A DNA stretch of 64,000 nucleotides from Bog-105 sp965276965 (GCA_965276965.1 OZ255713.1:4960001-5024000); one strand, 5' to 3'; counted from the first letter of the stretch, positions 1 to 8,360 are shown. Numbers and translations are program-made. The notes: a model not told the origin generated them from the letters alone.

Positions 1-1450
1 TGTAGTCTCCCGCCAGCATTAATAGATCTGTTTCTCGTAGGGAAGGAAATAGCTTGTGATTTCGGATTCGCAAATAAGCTTCGATGTTCTTCCATTTACG
101 AACCGCCGGCGCTACCGGAAAATCGGGCTCTCGCGGGCTTACCACCAGCACCTTGCTACCCTGGCTGGCGTATTCTTTGAGAGCAGCCGGAGCCCAGTCC
201 GTTGCAATCACAAGATCGAATTGCCGTTTCCCCAACCAGTCGAGATTGTCCGATACGGCAAACGGAATGTGCTCCTCGGAAAGCAGGCGAAAGATACCTC
301 GATAGGAGCGCTCATTGAATGTTTTTCCCGTTTTCACGGAGTTTCCGAGCAACAACACTCGAGCCGCACTCTGTTCCCTCAGGTAGTACTGCTGATGGTC
401 TGCCACCCATCGAAAAACCGGCTTGGCGGCCTCGAGGGCTTGTCTGTCCTGCAAATCAAGCGTCCCATTCACCTCAAACGTCAGCGCTCCTCCGTTTGCA
501 ATGTTTTGCCACATCCGAAGAGAAATCTCATAGGGCGACACCGTAGCGAATCGCCAGGGCATGTCGACAAACTGCATGCATAGATCGATCGCCATTTTCG
601 ATGGCTCGCTATTTCGCGCCCGGTTGACATTGTCACTCGCAGTGTAAGGCCACAAAGGAAGCGGACGATTGTAAGCAGTATTCGATTCAGACATGATTCC
701 GTCCGTCGATTCCTGAATGTAATTGAAATAGCCGGCTCCGGGACGTTTGCTGTGGATCAGGTTGCCGATCGACGCTGCCACTTCGCGAGAAGCGACGAAC
801 ATAAACCGCCGGTAATGATCGTTCGGTTTGTCGGGCAGATTCTCATTGAACATTTCACGATATTTTCGTTTGCAGCTGTCGCAATGACAAAGCCCAACGT
901 CATTGCCGCTATAGTCATGAGATTGATTCCCGAACATATTGAAAAACAAGCCGTCTACAGAGTACTTTTCAAGCGCTTCTGCCAGAATCTTCAACCCTTG
1001 CTCCCGATAATAGCCGCCGTTGATGCAGGTCGAATACAAACCGTTGTACACCACCGGCTCGCCGTTCGCCTTACGGAAAAACCACTCCGGATGCGCATCG
1101 AACACTTGCTTCTGGGTCTTACTTAAATCGAAGCGGCCCACCACCCGGATACCGTGAGCATGCGCTTCTTTCAGCACCTCCCCAAAGGTATCGTGGCCCG
1201 GCGGCATGTAAGGACTAGCGTAGTGAAACTCTACCTTCGTCGGGTAATAGGCAGTAATTCCTCCCATTCCAAACAGAAGAACATTCGCGCGCATGTCGCT
1301 TAGTTGACTTACTAACCGCTTCGCATTCAAAGAAGCGTCAGTTTCCCGAAGGTTAGTCTGCACCCAGCGGATTGGCGTCGTCATCCACCATCCCTCTTCC
1401 GCACCAATTGAGTTACTCACAAGAAACAGGAAAACTACAAGACATTTCAT
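1..1450 (-). CDS. Secreted glycoside-hydrolase-like protein (beta-galactosidase trimerisation-type), C-terminus beyond window
   Basis: Reading the minus strand from an ATG at 1450 gives an uninterrupted frame of 483 codons that runs off the left edge, so the C-terminus is missing. The first ~18 residues (MKCLVVFLFLVSNSIGAEE) look like a signal peptide. Next comes a TIM-barrel-like region: 'RANVLLFGMGGITAYYPTK', then a 'GIRVVGRFDLSK' strand, an 'HPEWFFRK' segment and a 'VDGLFFNMFG' strand followed by an HCDSC motif. This arrangement matches the hypothetical glycosyl-hydrolase (GHL6-like) plus beta-galactosidase-trimerisation proteins that are common in Acidobacteria and Planctomycetes. The distal part ('LLGNSVKTGKTF...VLVVSPREPDF') fits the amidotransferase-like trimerisation domain. 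The substrate cannot be read from the sequence. Family members are usually ~650-750 residues, so roughly a third is probably missing. Confidence 0.75.
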   Translation of the reverse strand, partial: MKCLVVFLFLVSNSIGAEEGWWMTTPIRWVQTNLRETDASLNAKRLVSQLSDMRANVLLFGMGGITAYYPTKVEFHYASPYMPPGHDTFGEVLKEAHAHGIRVVGRFDLSKTQKQVFDAHPEWFFRKANGEPVVYNGLYSTCINGGYYREQGLKILAEALEKYSVDGLFFNMFGNQSHDYSGNDVGLCHCDSCKRKYREMFNENLPDKPNDHYRRFMFVASREVAASIGNLIHSKRPGAGYFNYIQESTDGIMSESNTAYNRPLPLWPYTASDNVNRARNSEPSKMAIDLCMQFVDMPWRFATVSPYEISLRMWQNIANGGALTFEVNGTLDLQDRQALEAAKPVFRWVADHQQYYLREQSAARVLLLGNSVKTGKTFNERSYRGIFRLLSEEHIPFAVSDNLDWLGKRQFDLVIATDWAPAALKEYASQGSKVLVVSPREPDFPVAPAVRKWKNIEAYLRIRNHKLFPSLRETDLLMLAGDY

Positions 1451-1509
1451 TCAGACTCTACCTTGCTGTTCAACTGCACCAATTACAAACATTTCGACCC
1501 CAAATTGAC

Positions 1510-2097
1510 CTAATCGAGCGCTTCGTAATGGGCCAGAACCTGATCGAACACTCCTTTCGCCTCCAACAGGAGCTCAACGACTTCCCTTACTGCGCCCGAA
1601 CCTCCCGGCGCCTCGGTGATGTAATGAGCGAATTTCTTGACAACCGGTCGTGCATTTGCCACTGCGACGGCCACGCCTACCCGTCGCATCACCACAACAT
1701 CGGTGACGTCGTCGCCAATATAAAGAATCGCCTTTGCGTCCAGCCCGGAGGTATGCATGATCTCCTGAAGTATGGCCTTCTTTTCCAGATGACCTTGATA
1801 AACGAACCGGAAACCTGCTGTACGTGCTCGTTCCGCTGTCGCCAGAGAATCCCGGCCACTAATCAAACCTGCCGAAATCTTAAACTGACGCAGCCACTGC
1901 AGCGCGATGCCGTCTTGGGAGTCGAACGCTTTTGTCTCGATAGTTCCGCCAGGCAAGCTCGGGTCGGGCAGAAAATAAAACGTCCCGTCGGTCAAGACTC
2001 CGTCTACGTCCATTAGCACCAGCTCAATGGAAGAAAGCCGCTCTTTAAGCTGATCCCGATTGAGGCCGCTCTGCTCATTTGTTTCTCTGGAATTCAT
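1510..2097 (-). CDS. kdsC: KDO-8-phosphate phosphatase-like HAD hydrolase
   Basis: This 195-residue protein has the HAD phosphatase core without a cap domain, typical of KdsC. Motif I is at residues 30-38 (DVDGVLTDG, nucleophile Asp30, acid/base Asp32). A 'SGRDS' motif II follows, then a conserved lysine in 'HLEKKAIL', and motif IV 'IGDDVTD' binds Mg2+. KdsC removes phosphate from 3-deoxy-D-manno-octulosonate 8-phosphate in the cytoplasm during lipopolysaccharide inner-core synthesis, and works as a tetramer. About 22 N-terminal residues precede the usual start of the family. No other KDO gene is adjacent, so the gene is an orphan here. It is transcribed divergently from the secreted protein at 2192. 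A related sugar-phosphate phosphatase activity cannot be excluded. Confidence 0.85.
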   Translation of the reverse strand: MNSRETNEQSGLNRDQLKERLSSIELVLMDVDGVLTDGTFYFLPDPSLPGGTIETKAFDSQDGIALQWLRQFKISAGLISGRDSLATAERARTAGFRFVYQGHLEKKAILQEIMHTSGLDAKAILYIGDDVTDVVVMRRVGVAVAVANARPVVKKFAHYITEAPGGSGAVREVVELLLEAKGVFDQVLAHYEALD

Positions 2098-2191
2098 GAT
2101 TTGATCAGTATGACCTGATTAGTGTAATCCTTCTCCCCAACCCGAGGCTCGCATATAATTCTGAAGTCTCATCTTTCAAGGAGAAACTCGT

Positions 2192-3214
2192 ATGAAATTA
2201 GGGTTGTGTGGAATCGGTTGTTTACTATTAGCGATTGGAGTACTTGCTCAAGTGAAATCCGAACCGCCTCACGCCGAAATTGGAAATGGTCTCTTGCACG
2301 CTAGGCTTTATCTGCCGGACCCTGTCCACGGCTATTATCTCGGGACACGATTCGATTGGTCCGGAATCATTGCCAGCCTGAACTACAAGGGGCATGATTA
2401 CTATGGACCGTGGTTCACCGAGAGAGACCCTTCGGTTAAAGATTTCGTTTACAAAGGTCCGGACATAGTTGCCGGCAGCTGCTCGGCCATTATGGGCCCT
2501 GTAGAAGAGTTCTCCACCGATGGATCGGCGTTAGGGTTCTCCGAGGCAAAAGCGGGAGGCACGTTCATCAAGATCGGCATCGGAGTTCTTCGAAAACCGG
2601 ACGATTCTCACTACAGCAGCTATCGCCAATATGAAATCGTTAACTCCGGCAAGTGGACCGTAAAACACACCTCAGATTCCGTCACCTTTACACAAGAACT
2701 CCGCGACGCCGGCTCCGGTTACAGCTACGTCTATCGCAAAGAGATAGCGCTTGCGAAAGGGAAACCTGGACTTGCCATCGAACACTCCCTGCGCAACGTC
2801 GGCAATCTTCCGATTCATAGCAGCGTTTACAATCACAACTTCCTTGTTCTCGACAAGCAGCCCACCGGTCCTGACTTCACCATGACCGCTCCGTTCCAAA
2901 TAGAAACGGATCATCCTCTGGACGGCGCGGAAGTGAGAGAGAAACAGCTCACGTACAAGAAGACATTGGAAGGAGAAGATCGCGTTTTCGGAACCCTTAA
3001 GGGATACGGCAACACGGCGGACGACAACAAATTCCAAATTGAAAACGCGAAAGTAAAAGCCGGTCTTCGAATCTCCGGCGACAAGCCTCTCTCACGAATA
3101 AACTTCTGGTCGATTCGTTCGGTCATCGCAGTCGAACCCTACATTGACATGTCGATCCCGCCCGGGGGCGAGTTCAAGTGGGCCGACACTTACGAATACT
3201 ACGTCCTTCCCTAG
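2192..3214 (+). CDS. Secreted hypothetical protein, possible mutarotase-like fold
   Basis: A 340-residue protein starts at an ATG preceded by a good ribosome site (AAGGAGAAA, about 2179-2187). Residues 1-20 form a signal peptide ending in a 'VLAQV' stretch, so the product is exported. The body is rich in beta-strand patterns and aromatic residues ('GYYLGTRFDWSGIIASLNY', 'GPVEEFSTDGSALGF', 'SVYNHNFLVLD'). The 'TRFDWSG' and 'VYNHNFL' segments resemble conserved stretches of a family of uncharacterised secreted proteins in Acidobacteria and Bacteroidetes. The alternation of strands with a His/Asn-containing motif is suggestive of the galactose-mutarotase-like fold, but that is inference. No catalytic residues can be assigned. 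The gene stands alone between kdsC and the IS-disrupted locus. Confidence 0.7.
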   Translation: MKLGLCGIGCLLLAIGVLAQVKSEPPHAEIGNGLLHARLYLPDPVHGYYLGTRFDWSGIIASLNYKGHDYYGPWFTERDPSVKDFVYKGPDIVAGSCSAIMGPVEEFSTDGSALGFSEAKAGGTFIKIGIGVLRKPDDSHYSSYRQYEIVNSGKWTVKHTSDSVTFTQELRDAGSGYSYVYRKEIALAKGKPGLAIEHSLRNVGNLPIHSSVYNHNFLVLDKQPTGPDFTMTAPFQIETDHPLDGAEVREKQLTYKKTLEGEDRVFGTLKGYGNTADDNKFQIENAKVKAGLRISGDKPLSRINFWSIRSVIAVEPYIDMSIPPGGEFKWADTYEYYVLP

Positions 3215-3535
3215 AGGAAATTCTTGTTGGTGATCGACGTCAGTGAGCGGAGTTGCCCGCCATTTTGAGCTAACCGGTTAAGAAAGGCAACTCCCAAAGT
3301 TCGTAAATACGCCGCTCAATTTCCCAGGTCTATATGCGTAAGTGTGGCGTTCTCTAAACTTATAGATCTTTCGAAAACCCTCTCTTCTAAGTAGGCTGAA
3401 GGTGTAGCGTTCACGTGCCCGATAACAGGAGTTTACTTCCGTGACATGTAAGAACTGTGGTTCACCTCTTCCCCATAATGGAAAGTTTTGCATTGGTTGT
3501 GGGCAGTCTACTGGAATTGAGATCCAACCAACCCC

Positions 3536-3539
3536 GATC
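3536..3539 (+). repeat. Target-site duplication, left copy (GATC)
   Basis: The tetranucleotide GATC lies immediately before the left IS end and again at 5122-5125, immediately after the right end. A 3-4 bp duplication is normal for IS3-family insertion. Confidence 0.85.
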
Positions 3540-3804
3540 TGTTCCGGTTCAGCCTGAAATGGAAGGCGAGCGTTTTCCGTTAGTGTAGATTCCGCCCTGC
3601 GGGCGGGGATTTTCAAGGCATTTGGGTCTACCGATCCGATGTTTGTTTGGGAGGAGCGCGGAACGGGGAGTTCCACGCCCCAGTCATCGTCTCGATGAGC
3701 CCACCAGGTTATCCCTCGGCATGGTTGCGTCCCCGCAGTGCCTGCTTCTGTTTTGCCTGGCAAGGGTATTGTAGCTCCGAAAAGGGCGGGGCTCGAACAA
3801 TGTT

Positions 3805-4749
3805 TCAAGCGGCTTGCCTCCGGAGTTGACGTTGCCGTCGAGCTTCTTCTAACTTGCGGTCGCGCTCTTGATGGATCTGCTGTTGCCGTCCGGCGAGCAT
3901 GTCCGCAGGAGACACGAAGCCGATGGCGCTGTGCAGGCGCACAGCATTGTAGTGCTCGACATAGCGGCCAATCAAGCGTCGCGCATCGTCTGCTGTCAGT
4001 GGTGTTCCGGGCCGGATGCATTCGCTTTTGAGCGACTGATGCCAGCGTTCAATTTTTCCATTCGACTGCGGGTAATGCGGCGAGGTACGCACATGCGTCA
4101 TGCCCGCGATGCGAATGAACTCTTTGAAGTCGCGGGCGATGAACTGCGGGCCGTTATCGGAGATGATCTGCGGAGTGGCTTGCGGGTGCTTCTCGCGGGC
4201 CGCTTGCAGCACGATTTCGATGTCGGCCTCGCGCATCGATTCGCGCAGTTCCCAATGGACGATGAAGCGGCTAAAGCCGTCCAGCACGCTGCACAAATAA
4301 TAGAACGTACCGGCGATGTTGATGTAGGACACATCGGTGTGCCAATGCTGGTGCGGCGCCGGCGGCTGCGCGAAGCCGGTTCCTTTCTTCGACGCCGGAT
4401 GCCATTTCCCGAGCCGCCCGGCTTGGCTTAACACCCGCCATACACTGGACGGGCTCACGGCCACCACGTCGCGATCCAGCATCATGAACGTCAGGCGGCG
4501 ATAGCCCTCTAGCGGGTGGTCTTCCTGGAACTGCAAAATGGCTTGCTTTTCCCACTCCTCAAGCCAGAAATCCCGGGGAACCCAGCCGTTGTGCTCGTTG
4601 ACGCAACCGTAGCGCGCTTGCCAGTCGTAAAACTTGCTTGCGGTTACGCCCAGCCATTCCACGAACTGGCCGGTTTTGATGTCCGATGCTTCCGACCAGC
4701 GCCGCACAAAGTCCACCACTTGGTCTCGCACGTCGTGCGCCACCCACAC
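3805..4749 (-). CDS. IS3-family transposase OrfB (DDE catalytic subunit)
   Basis: The product has 314 residues, counted from a GTG. It has an HTH_21-like N-terminal part ('HPLEGYRRLTFMM') and an rve integrase core. The catalytic triad is Asp139 ('HTDVSYI'), Asp198 ('SDNGPQF') and Glu234 ('NGKIERWHQ'), with the 35-residue spacing expected of IS3 transposases. The C-terminal 'YNAVRLHSAIGFVSPADM' signature is also present. It lies in the -1 frame relative to orfA and is most likely made as an OrfAB fusion by frameshifting at 4772-4779. All catalytic residues are present, so the element could be active. Confidence 0.93.
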   Translation of the reverse strand: MWVAHDVRDQVVDFVRRWSEASDIKTGQFVEWLGVTASKFYDWQARYGCVNEHNGWVPRDFWLEEWEKQAILQFQEDHPLEGYRRLTFMMLDRDVVAVSPSSVWRVLSQAGRLGKWHPASKKGTGFAQPPAPHQHWHTDVSYINIAGTFYYLCSVLDGFSRFIVHWELRESMREADIEIVLQAAREKHPQATPQIISDNGPQFIARDFKEFIRIAGMTHVRTSPHYPQSNGKIERWHQSLKSECIRPGTPLTADDARRLIGRYVEHYNAVRLHSAIGFVSPADMLAGRQQQIHQERDRKLEEARRQRQLRRQAA

Positions 4750-4754
4750 TCCGT

Positions 4755-5063
4755 TCAGAGCTCCCCAAGATCTTTTTTTAAAGCAATATGCTCGGCCATC
4801 AGTTCCGCCAGGACCTCATCCTTACGCTGCATCTTCTTTTCCAGATACTCGATGCGTTCCTGCTCGGCGTGCTGGTCAGCGCGTCCTTTGGCTTGAAAAG
4901 CCACGGCTCCATTCTCGAACAGTTCCTTTTGCCAGCGATAGAAAACGGTCGGCTGCAACCCCATCTCATCGCACAGCTTCGAGACCGCCACCCCCTCCAG
5001 CAAGTGCCGCCTCAGAATCGCCACTTTCTCTTCTCCGCTATAGTGCTTCCGTTGCTTCTTCAT
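4755..5063 (-). CDS. IS3-family transposase OrfA
   Basis: This 102-residue protein has an N-terminal helix-turn-helix of the HTH_Tnp_1 type ('YSGEEKVAILRRHLLEGVAVSKLCDEMG', then 'QPTVFYRWQKELFENG'). A leucine-zipper-like C-terminal helix follows ('ERIEYLEKKMQRKDEVLAELMAEHIALKKDLGEL'), which mediates OrfA/OrfAB multimerisation. The protein binds the terminal inverted repeats. Just before its stop the minus strand reads an A7-G run (4779-4772), the A-AAA-AAG slippery heptamer used by IS3 elements. A -1 slip there continues directly into orfB and would produce the OrfAB transposase. Confidence 0.93.
   Translation of the reverse strand: MKKQRKHYSGEEKVAILRRHLLEGVAVSKLCDEMGLQPTVFYRWQKELFENGAVAFQAKGRADQHAEQERIEYLEKKMQRKDEVLAELMAEHIALKKDLGEL
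4771..4780 (-). promoter_or_regulatory. Programmed -1 frameshift site (A7-G slippery run)
   Basis: On the minus strand, orfA codons TTA AAA AAA GAT contain A-AAA-AAG. Slipping back one base gives AGA TCT TGG..., which reads into orfB without a stop. This is the standard IS3-family arrangement; the downstream stimulatory structure was not folded. Confidence 0.75.
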
Positions 5064-5121
5064 GCGTTCTCCCGTATCTTAACGGCGGAACGCTTCTTCC
5101 ATTTTCAACTGAGGCGGGACA

Positions 5122-5125
5122 GATC
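5122..5125 (+). repeat. Target-site duplication, right copy (GATC)
   Basis: Second copy of the GATC found at 3536-3539, directly after the right terminal inverted repeat. Confidence 0.85.
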
Positions 5126-5899
5126 AGTGCTACTCCGGTTACCGGAGCACCCAAACGGAAACGGCACATACTGCTGAAAGTTCTTCTGGGAGTAGTGGGC
5201 GTGTTTACGTTTCTGGTTATTCTCGGTTCGCTATTACCCGACACGGACAAGAAAACAAAAGCGGCACGCGACAGCGGCGCCGCCCTCGCGACTGACGCAA
5301 GCACAACGGAAACTCAGCTGAACCCTGAACTTCAATGGGTCACACCATCGCAGATCGTTAGTGAATATGAGGCTAACGAACTGGCGGCAGACAAGATGTA
5401 TAAGGGCAAAAAGATCGGAGTCAAGGGAAGCGTTGAAGAAATTAGCAACGATATCACAGATTCTCCCTACGTTATCCTCACCGACCACGGACTGCGAAAC
5501 GGTGATGATCCGCTCGGTGGACTAAGAGAAGTGCAAGCTCATTTCTCGGATGAGGACAAAGACGCCTTGGCTCAATTGAGGCATGGTCAGCAGCTTTCAG
5601 TCGCCTGTAAAGTACAGGGTTTAATGATGCACGTGCAGCTTGACGATTGCCGCATATCTGGGCCGCCAGCAATCGCCAGCAATGAGCGGTGAAAAGCAGA
5701 TGCCATGCCCACCCCCAATATGCGTCTTTTTCGCAACAAGGGAGGCCTGTCGTTGTCTCCGGGTCTCTCTCCACATCACTGGCACGATCAGAATAAAACC
5801 GATGCCAAGAGGAACTGAAGCTCTATCGTCGAACAGTAAACAGTCTCTTAACCGTTTGTCTCAAGCTGGGGTAACCCGTAGGTATTCAACCTATCTGCT

Positions 5900-6241
5900 T
5901 CAGGGGCCGGAATACGATCGTTCTACTTTGGCTACGCAGATCTTGTACTGGTCGTACCATTCCTGCTTTCCTCGCGCCTGCGCCAGGAGATGTTCCGCCT
6001 GGTTGCGCCATAACCCGATAGCCTGCTCGTCCCTCCAGTAAGAGACGGTGATGCCGAACCCATCTTCTCCCCGGACACTTTCGATCCCCAGATAGCCTGG
6101 AATCGTTTGCGCCAACTCGGCCATTCGCTCGGCCGTTGCCGCATAGCCGTTTTCTCCCGCGGTTCGTTGCGAAGAGAAGATCACCACAAAGTAAGGCGGC
6201 TCTAACTCAGGCGCAAACAAATTTTCGGTCTGACCATTCAT
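5900..6241 (-). CDS. Antibiotic-biosynthesis-monooxygenase (ABM) fold protein
   Basis: A 113-residue single-domain protein fits the dimeric alpha-beta barrel ABM family: 'PPYFVVIFSSQRT' strand, a helix 'YAATAERMAELAQTIPGYLGIESV', then 'GFGITVSYWRDEQAIGLWRNQAEHLLAQARGKQEWYDQYKICVAKVER'. The 'SYWRDEQAI..WR....H..A...G...WY..Y.' pattern is the family hallmark. Such proteins are small heme-degrading or quinol monooxygenases or simple detoxification enzymes; the substrate cannot be inferred. The phzF gene ends upstream on the same strand, with a gap of ~54 bp, so the two may be co-transcribed. Confidence 0.85.
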   Translation of the reverse strand: MNGQTENLFAPELEPPYFVVIFSSQRTAGENGYAATAERMAELAQTIPGYLGIESVRGEDGFGITVSYWRDEQAIGLWRNQAEHLLAQARGKQEWYDQYKICVAKVERSYSGP

Positions 6242-6295
6242 TTCTTACTTCTTTCGGCTAAACTCCGTTCCGGTTCTTCGATGAGGCATATCGCA

Positions 6296-7177
6296 CTACA
6301 ACTTCATAACCGCCTCGATCAGCGGAGTGACATGCCCTCCGACCTCGATTCCATTGTTACCTTGCTGCCCACATATATGAACGTGGAGGATGCTCCGCCG
6401 ACCCATCTTCGTACCCTGTTCGCTTACGAATCTTGTGCCATCCGAATCAGCTACAAGCCGGTTACGCATCATAAAGAGTGCCAGGGGGCCGGTCGAGCTG
6501 CCAGTCGCCGGATCTTCTGCGATGCCATGCTCCGGTGCGAACATACGAGAGTAAGCGCCGGCCGCCACAGGCGCGAAGACGAAGACGCATAAGAATTCGT
6601 TGTGAACCTTCCTCAATTGCGACATCCCGGCGCTGTCGAGGTATGCTTGATCAACGGCTTCTTTGTCCTTCACGACTATAAACAAGGTAGGATTGCCTGC
6701 CGTTAGCATCTGTGGCTGCACTTCGAGGAGGTCCTCAGGGCGAAGCCCAATCGCGTGTGCACAGATGTCACGATCGTAAGTCCCTCCGTCCTTAATAGTG
6801 GGAGTTGTCAACCAGATAAGCGGCCTACCCTCGCTCTCATCTATTCGAACGGGCACAGGACCGACGTTTTCCTCCAGACTGAATTGCTTGACGCCCTCGG
6901 CCACCCTTCCCGTCTTCATCAGGACAAAGCTGGTCCCCACCGTAGGATGCCCGGCGAAATCCAGCTCACGGCTGGGTGTGAAGATGCGCAATTTTGCAAC
7001 ACATTCAGAGTGCTCGATTGGCATAATGAACACAGTTTCAGAGAGATTCAGTTCTTTGGCAATCTTCTGCATCGTCTCCGGCGTAAGATCTCCGGCCTCC
7101 GGAAACACGGCCAACGGATTCCCTTCTAGCGCTTGACGGGTAAAAACGTCAACCACCTGATAACGGTAAGTAGTCAT
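6296..7177 (-). CDS. PhzF-family isomerase
   Basis: A 293-residue protein of the PhzF (diaminopimelate-epimerase-like) fold. The N-terminus 'YQVVDVFTRQALEGNPLAVF' and the 'NLSETVF' motif with the catalytic Glu47 are intact. So are 'FTPSRELDFAGHPTVGTSFVLM' and the C-terminal 'EDPATGSSTGPLALFMM' segment. PhzF isomerises trans-2,3-dihydro-3-hydroxyanthranilate in phenazine producers. Most genomes, like this one with no phenazine genes nearby, carry PhzF-like enzymes of unknown substrate. Length is normal for the family (260-300). It sits directly upstream of the small ABM-fold gene on the same strand, so both may act on one aromatic or quinone metabolite; that is inference. Confidence 0.9.
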   Translation of the reverse strand: MTTYRYQVVDVFTRQALEGNPLAVFPEAGDLTPETMQKIAKELNLSETVFIMPIEHSECVAKLRIFTPSRELDFAGHPTVGTSFVLMKTGRVAEGVKQFSLEENVGPVPVRIDESEGRPLIWLTTPTIKDGGTYDRDICAHAIGLRPEDLLEVQPQMLTAGNPTLFIVVKDKEAVDQAYLDSAGMSQLRKVHNEFLCVFVFAPVAAGAYSRMFAPEHGIAEDPATGSSTGPLALFMMRNRLVADSDGTRFVSEQGTKMGRRSILHVHICGQQGNNGIEVGGHVTPLIEAVMKL

Positions 7178-7279
7178 CTGAATTACCTGATTGTTTAAAG
7201 CCCACCTAAGTTAAAAAAATTTCTTAACATTCTTAAAAAAAAGGCGTCCATATTTGTGTTGAAAGGATGTAGTAACCGC

Positions 7280-7585
7280 ATGGGTGCATTTAAATCCCTC
7301 GACCTAAGTCAATCCTCCATGCCCGTTGATTTTCCGGTCATGAGAGTCTTTCGTACTCAACGTAGTATCTCCGCGATAGAGATCGAGAACCGTGTAACTG
7401 GACAAGTGCTTGTCGGAGCACTATCCGAAATCCCAGCCGGAGCACAGATTGAGCTCTATGGACCCGGCTTCAACTATCGTACTGTCAAGGCGAAGTATAA
7501 AGAGAGCGTCTATTTCGTTTACATGCAGGACATACCTGAAGCCGGAATTTCGCCTCAGGAAAACAGTTTATCGTTTGCTGTCTAG
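7280..7585 (+). CDS. Small hypothetical protein
   Basis: From ATG 7280 the frame gives 101 residues; a TTG at 7256 would add eight. AAGGA lies about 13 nt before the ATG. The sequence ('SMPVDFPVMRVFRTQRSISAIEIENRVTGQVLVGALSEIPAGAQIELYG...') is beta-rich, with no signal peptide, membrane segment or cysteine motif. I do not recognise the family. The amino-acid composition and the hairpin just downstream suggest a real monocistronic gene. It might be a small PilZ- or SH3-like barrel, but nothing specific supports this. Confidence 0.5.
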   Translation: MGAFKSLDLSQSSMPVDFPVMRVFRTQRSISAIEIENRVTGQVLVGALSEIPAGAQIELYGPGFNYRTVKAKYKESVYFVYMQDIPEAGISPQENSLSFAV

Positions 7586-7663
7586 CAACCGGCCGCGACA
7601 TCGCAAGTCTAAAACAAACGAGAAATCCTAAAGCATTCGCCCACAACCTTAACGGCAGCCGCT

Positions 7664-7690
7664 CGAAACATTTCCGAAAGGAATGTTTCG
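7664..7690 (+). terminator. Stem-loop downstream of the small hypothetical gene
   Basis: CGAAACATTTCC and GGAATGTTTCG pair around a GAAA tetraloop with a single bulged T. No T-run follows, so it may be a Rho-assisted terminator or an RNA-stabilising hairpin. Confidence 0.45.
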
Positions 7691-7708
7691 GCTCCGGGCC
7701 GAGGATCG

Positions 7709-8236
7709 ATGCGACGCTTTACCCTAAGAACTTTTTCCGCAGTCATTCAACACAATCCCGCCGAACTGAAACAAACTGATGAACACAGTTTCTGTGCCGT
7801 AACGGCTCAGGAAGGTAAGCAATGGTTATCGTCTCTAATTAATGACGGAAAGCTTTGTTCTGGTTCTTTTCACAAATTTAGTGGATCAGGTGATTTTCCG
7901 GAAGTTCGCCCCGCCTTTCTTCTCAACATCTCTTTCTATCTCTTCCCAGACAAGCGCCTTTGTCCCGTAAGAATCTGGCATAAATCTGAGCAATTTGGCG
8001 ACCAGGTTGCCGGCCCGGATTGGACCGTAGACTTCAACGGCATTCCAGGGTGGTCTCTGGTTTGTTCCATCGAACCGCGTTGGCATCCGCTCCCGGCGAC
8101 CTCAACGACTGATCCGTGGGCTGGACGATCCAATCGAAATTGGTGGCAGCGCGATTGCTGGAGCTGTCCCCTTCCAACTCCCCTCAGACCGCCAGAACCT
8201 TCTCACCTGAGTAAAATTGAGGCGTTAGCTCTGTAA
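7709..8236 (+). other. Weakly coding stretch, possible hypothetical protein or gene remnant
   Basis: The interval 7586-8360 holds no gene I can support firmly. One plus-strand frame is open from ATG 7709 for 175 codons ('MRRFTLRTFSAVIQ...'). Its second half is rich in Trp, Pro, Ser and Cys, and looks like a non-coding translation. Around 8040-8210 another plus frame ('RLIRGLDDPIEIGGSAIAGAVP') and a minus frame ('GNLVAKLLRFMPDSYGTKALVW', about 7890-8080) look as protein-like as the open one. This mixture suggests a decayed gene whose frame can no longer be followed, rather than a working ORF. Confidence 0.25.
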
Positions 8237-8360
8237 TTGCTACCCTTGGGATGAGAACAGCCTTCCAAGTGCAGGATGGCAAAACTGACACGATGAAGCA
8301 ACACTCTTTGCCTCGCCTAACCGCCGCTGTGCGATATCGTCCACATCTCAGGCCTAGCCG

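Larger units (their letters stand above)
3540..5121 (-). mobile_element. IS3-family insertion sequence (complete)
   Basis: A 1582-bp element is bounded by imperfect 27-bp terminal inverted repeats, 3540-3566 and 5095-5121, matching at 19 of 27 positions. Both begin with TG and the repeats share the core TCAG...AAATGGAAG. It is flanked by a 4-bp GATC duplication. It carries orfA (4755-5063) and orfB (3805-4749) on the minus strand, in the -1 frame relationship of IS3 transposases. The non-coding stretch of ~265 bp between the end of orfB and the left repeat is long for the family. It includes a GC-rich hairpin near 3593-3609 that may stop transcription. The clear duplication and intact ORFs suggest a fairly recent insertion. 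Confidence 0.92.
3441..5692 (+). pseudogene. Zinc-ribbon / transmembrane / OB-fold (tRNA_anti-like) protein gene split by an IS element
   Basis: The 5' part begins at GTG 3441, with a CAGGAG ribosome site about 10 nt upstream. It encodes a zinc ribbon with two CxxC pairs ('TCKNCGSPL' and 'FCIGCGQ'), and after 33 codons it meets the IS end at 3540. The 3' part resumes at 5126 and runs to TGA 5690-5692. It has a basic stretch, one transmembrane segment ('ILLKVLLGVVGVFTFLVIL') and a C-terminal domain with 'VTPSQIVSEYEANELAADKMYKGKKI', typical of the OB-fold tRNA_anti-like family. Removing the IS and one copy of the 4-bp duplication joins '...IQPTPI' to 'SATPVTG...' in the same frame, giving a 221-residue protein. 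In the present state the zinc-ribbon part ends soon after entering the IS (TGA after 'ICSGSA'). The OB-fold part could only be made from an internal start. Confidence 0.85.

Noticed and set aside
1372..2016. 214-residue plus-strand ORF
   Set aside because: It is antisense to kdsC and the start of the glycoside-hydrolase-like gene.
3278..4021. 247-residue minus-strand ORF
   Set aside because: It spans the host gene, the IS boundary and the end of orfB in another frame, and has no family-like sequence.
4634..5125. N-terminal extension of the OB-fold protein from a start inside the IS
   Set aside because: This part is antisense to the transposase and to the IS end; the true N-terminus is the zinc ribbon at 3441.
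5693..5899. Possible short membrane-protein fragment on the minus strand ('LGIGFILIVPVMWRETRR')
   Set aside because: Too short, with no start, ribosome site or recognised similarity.
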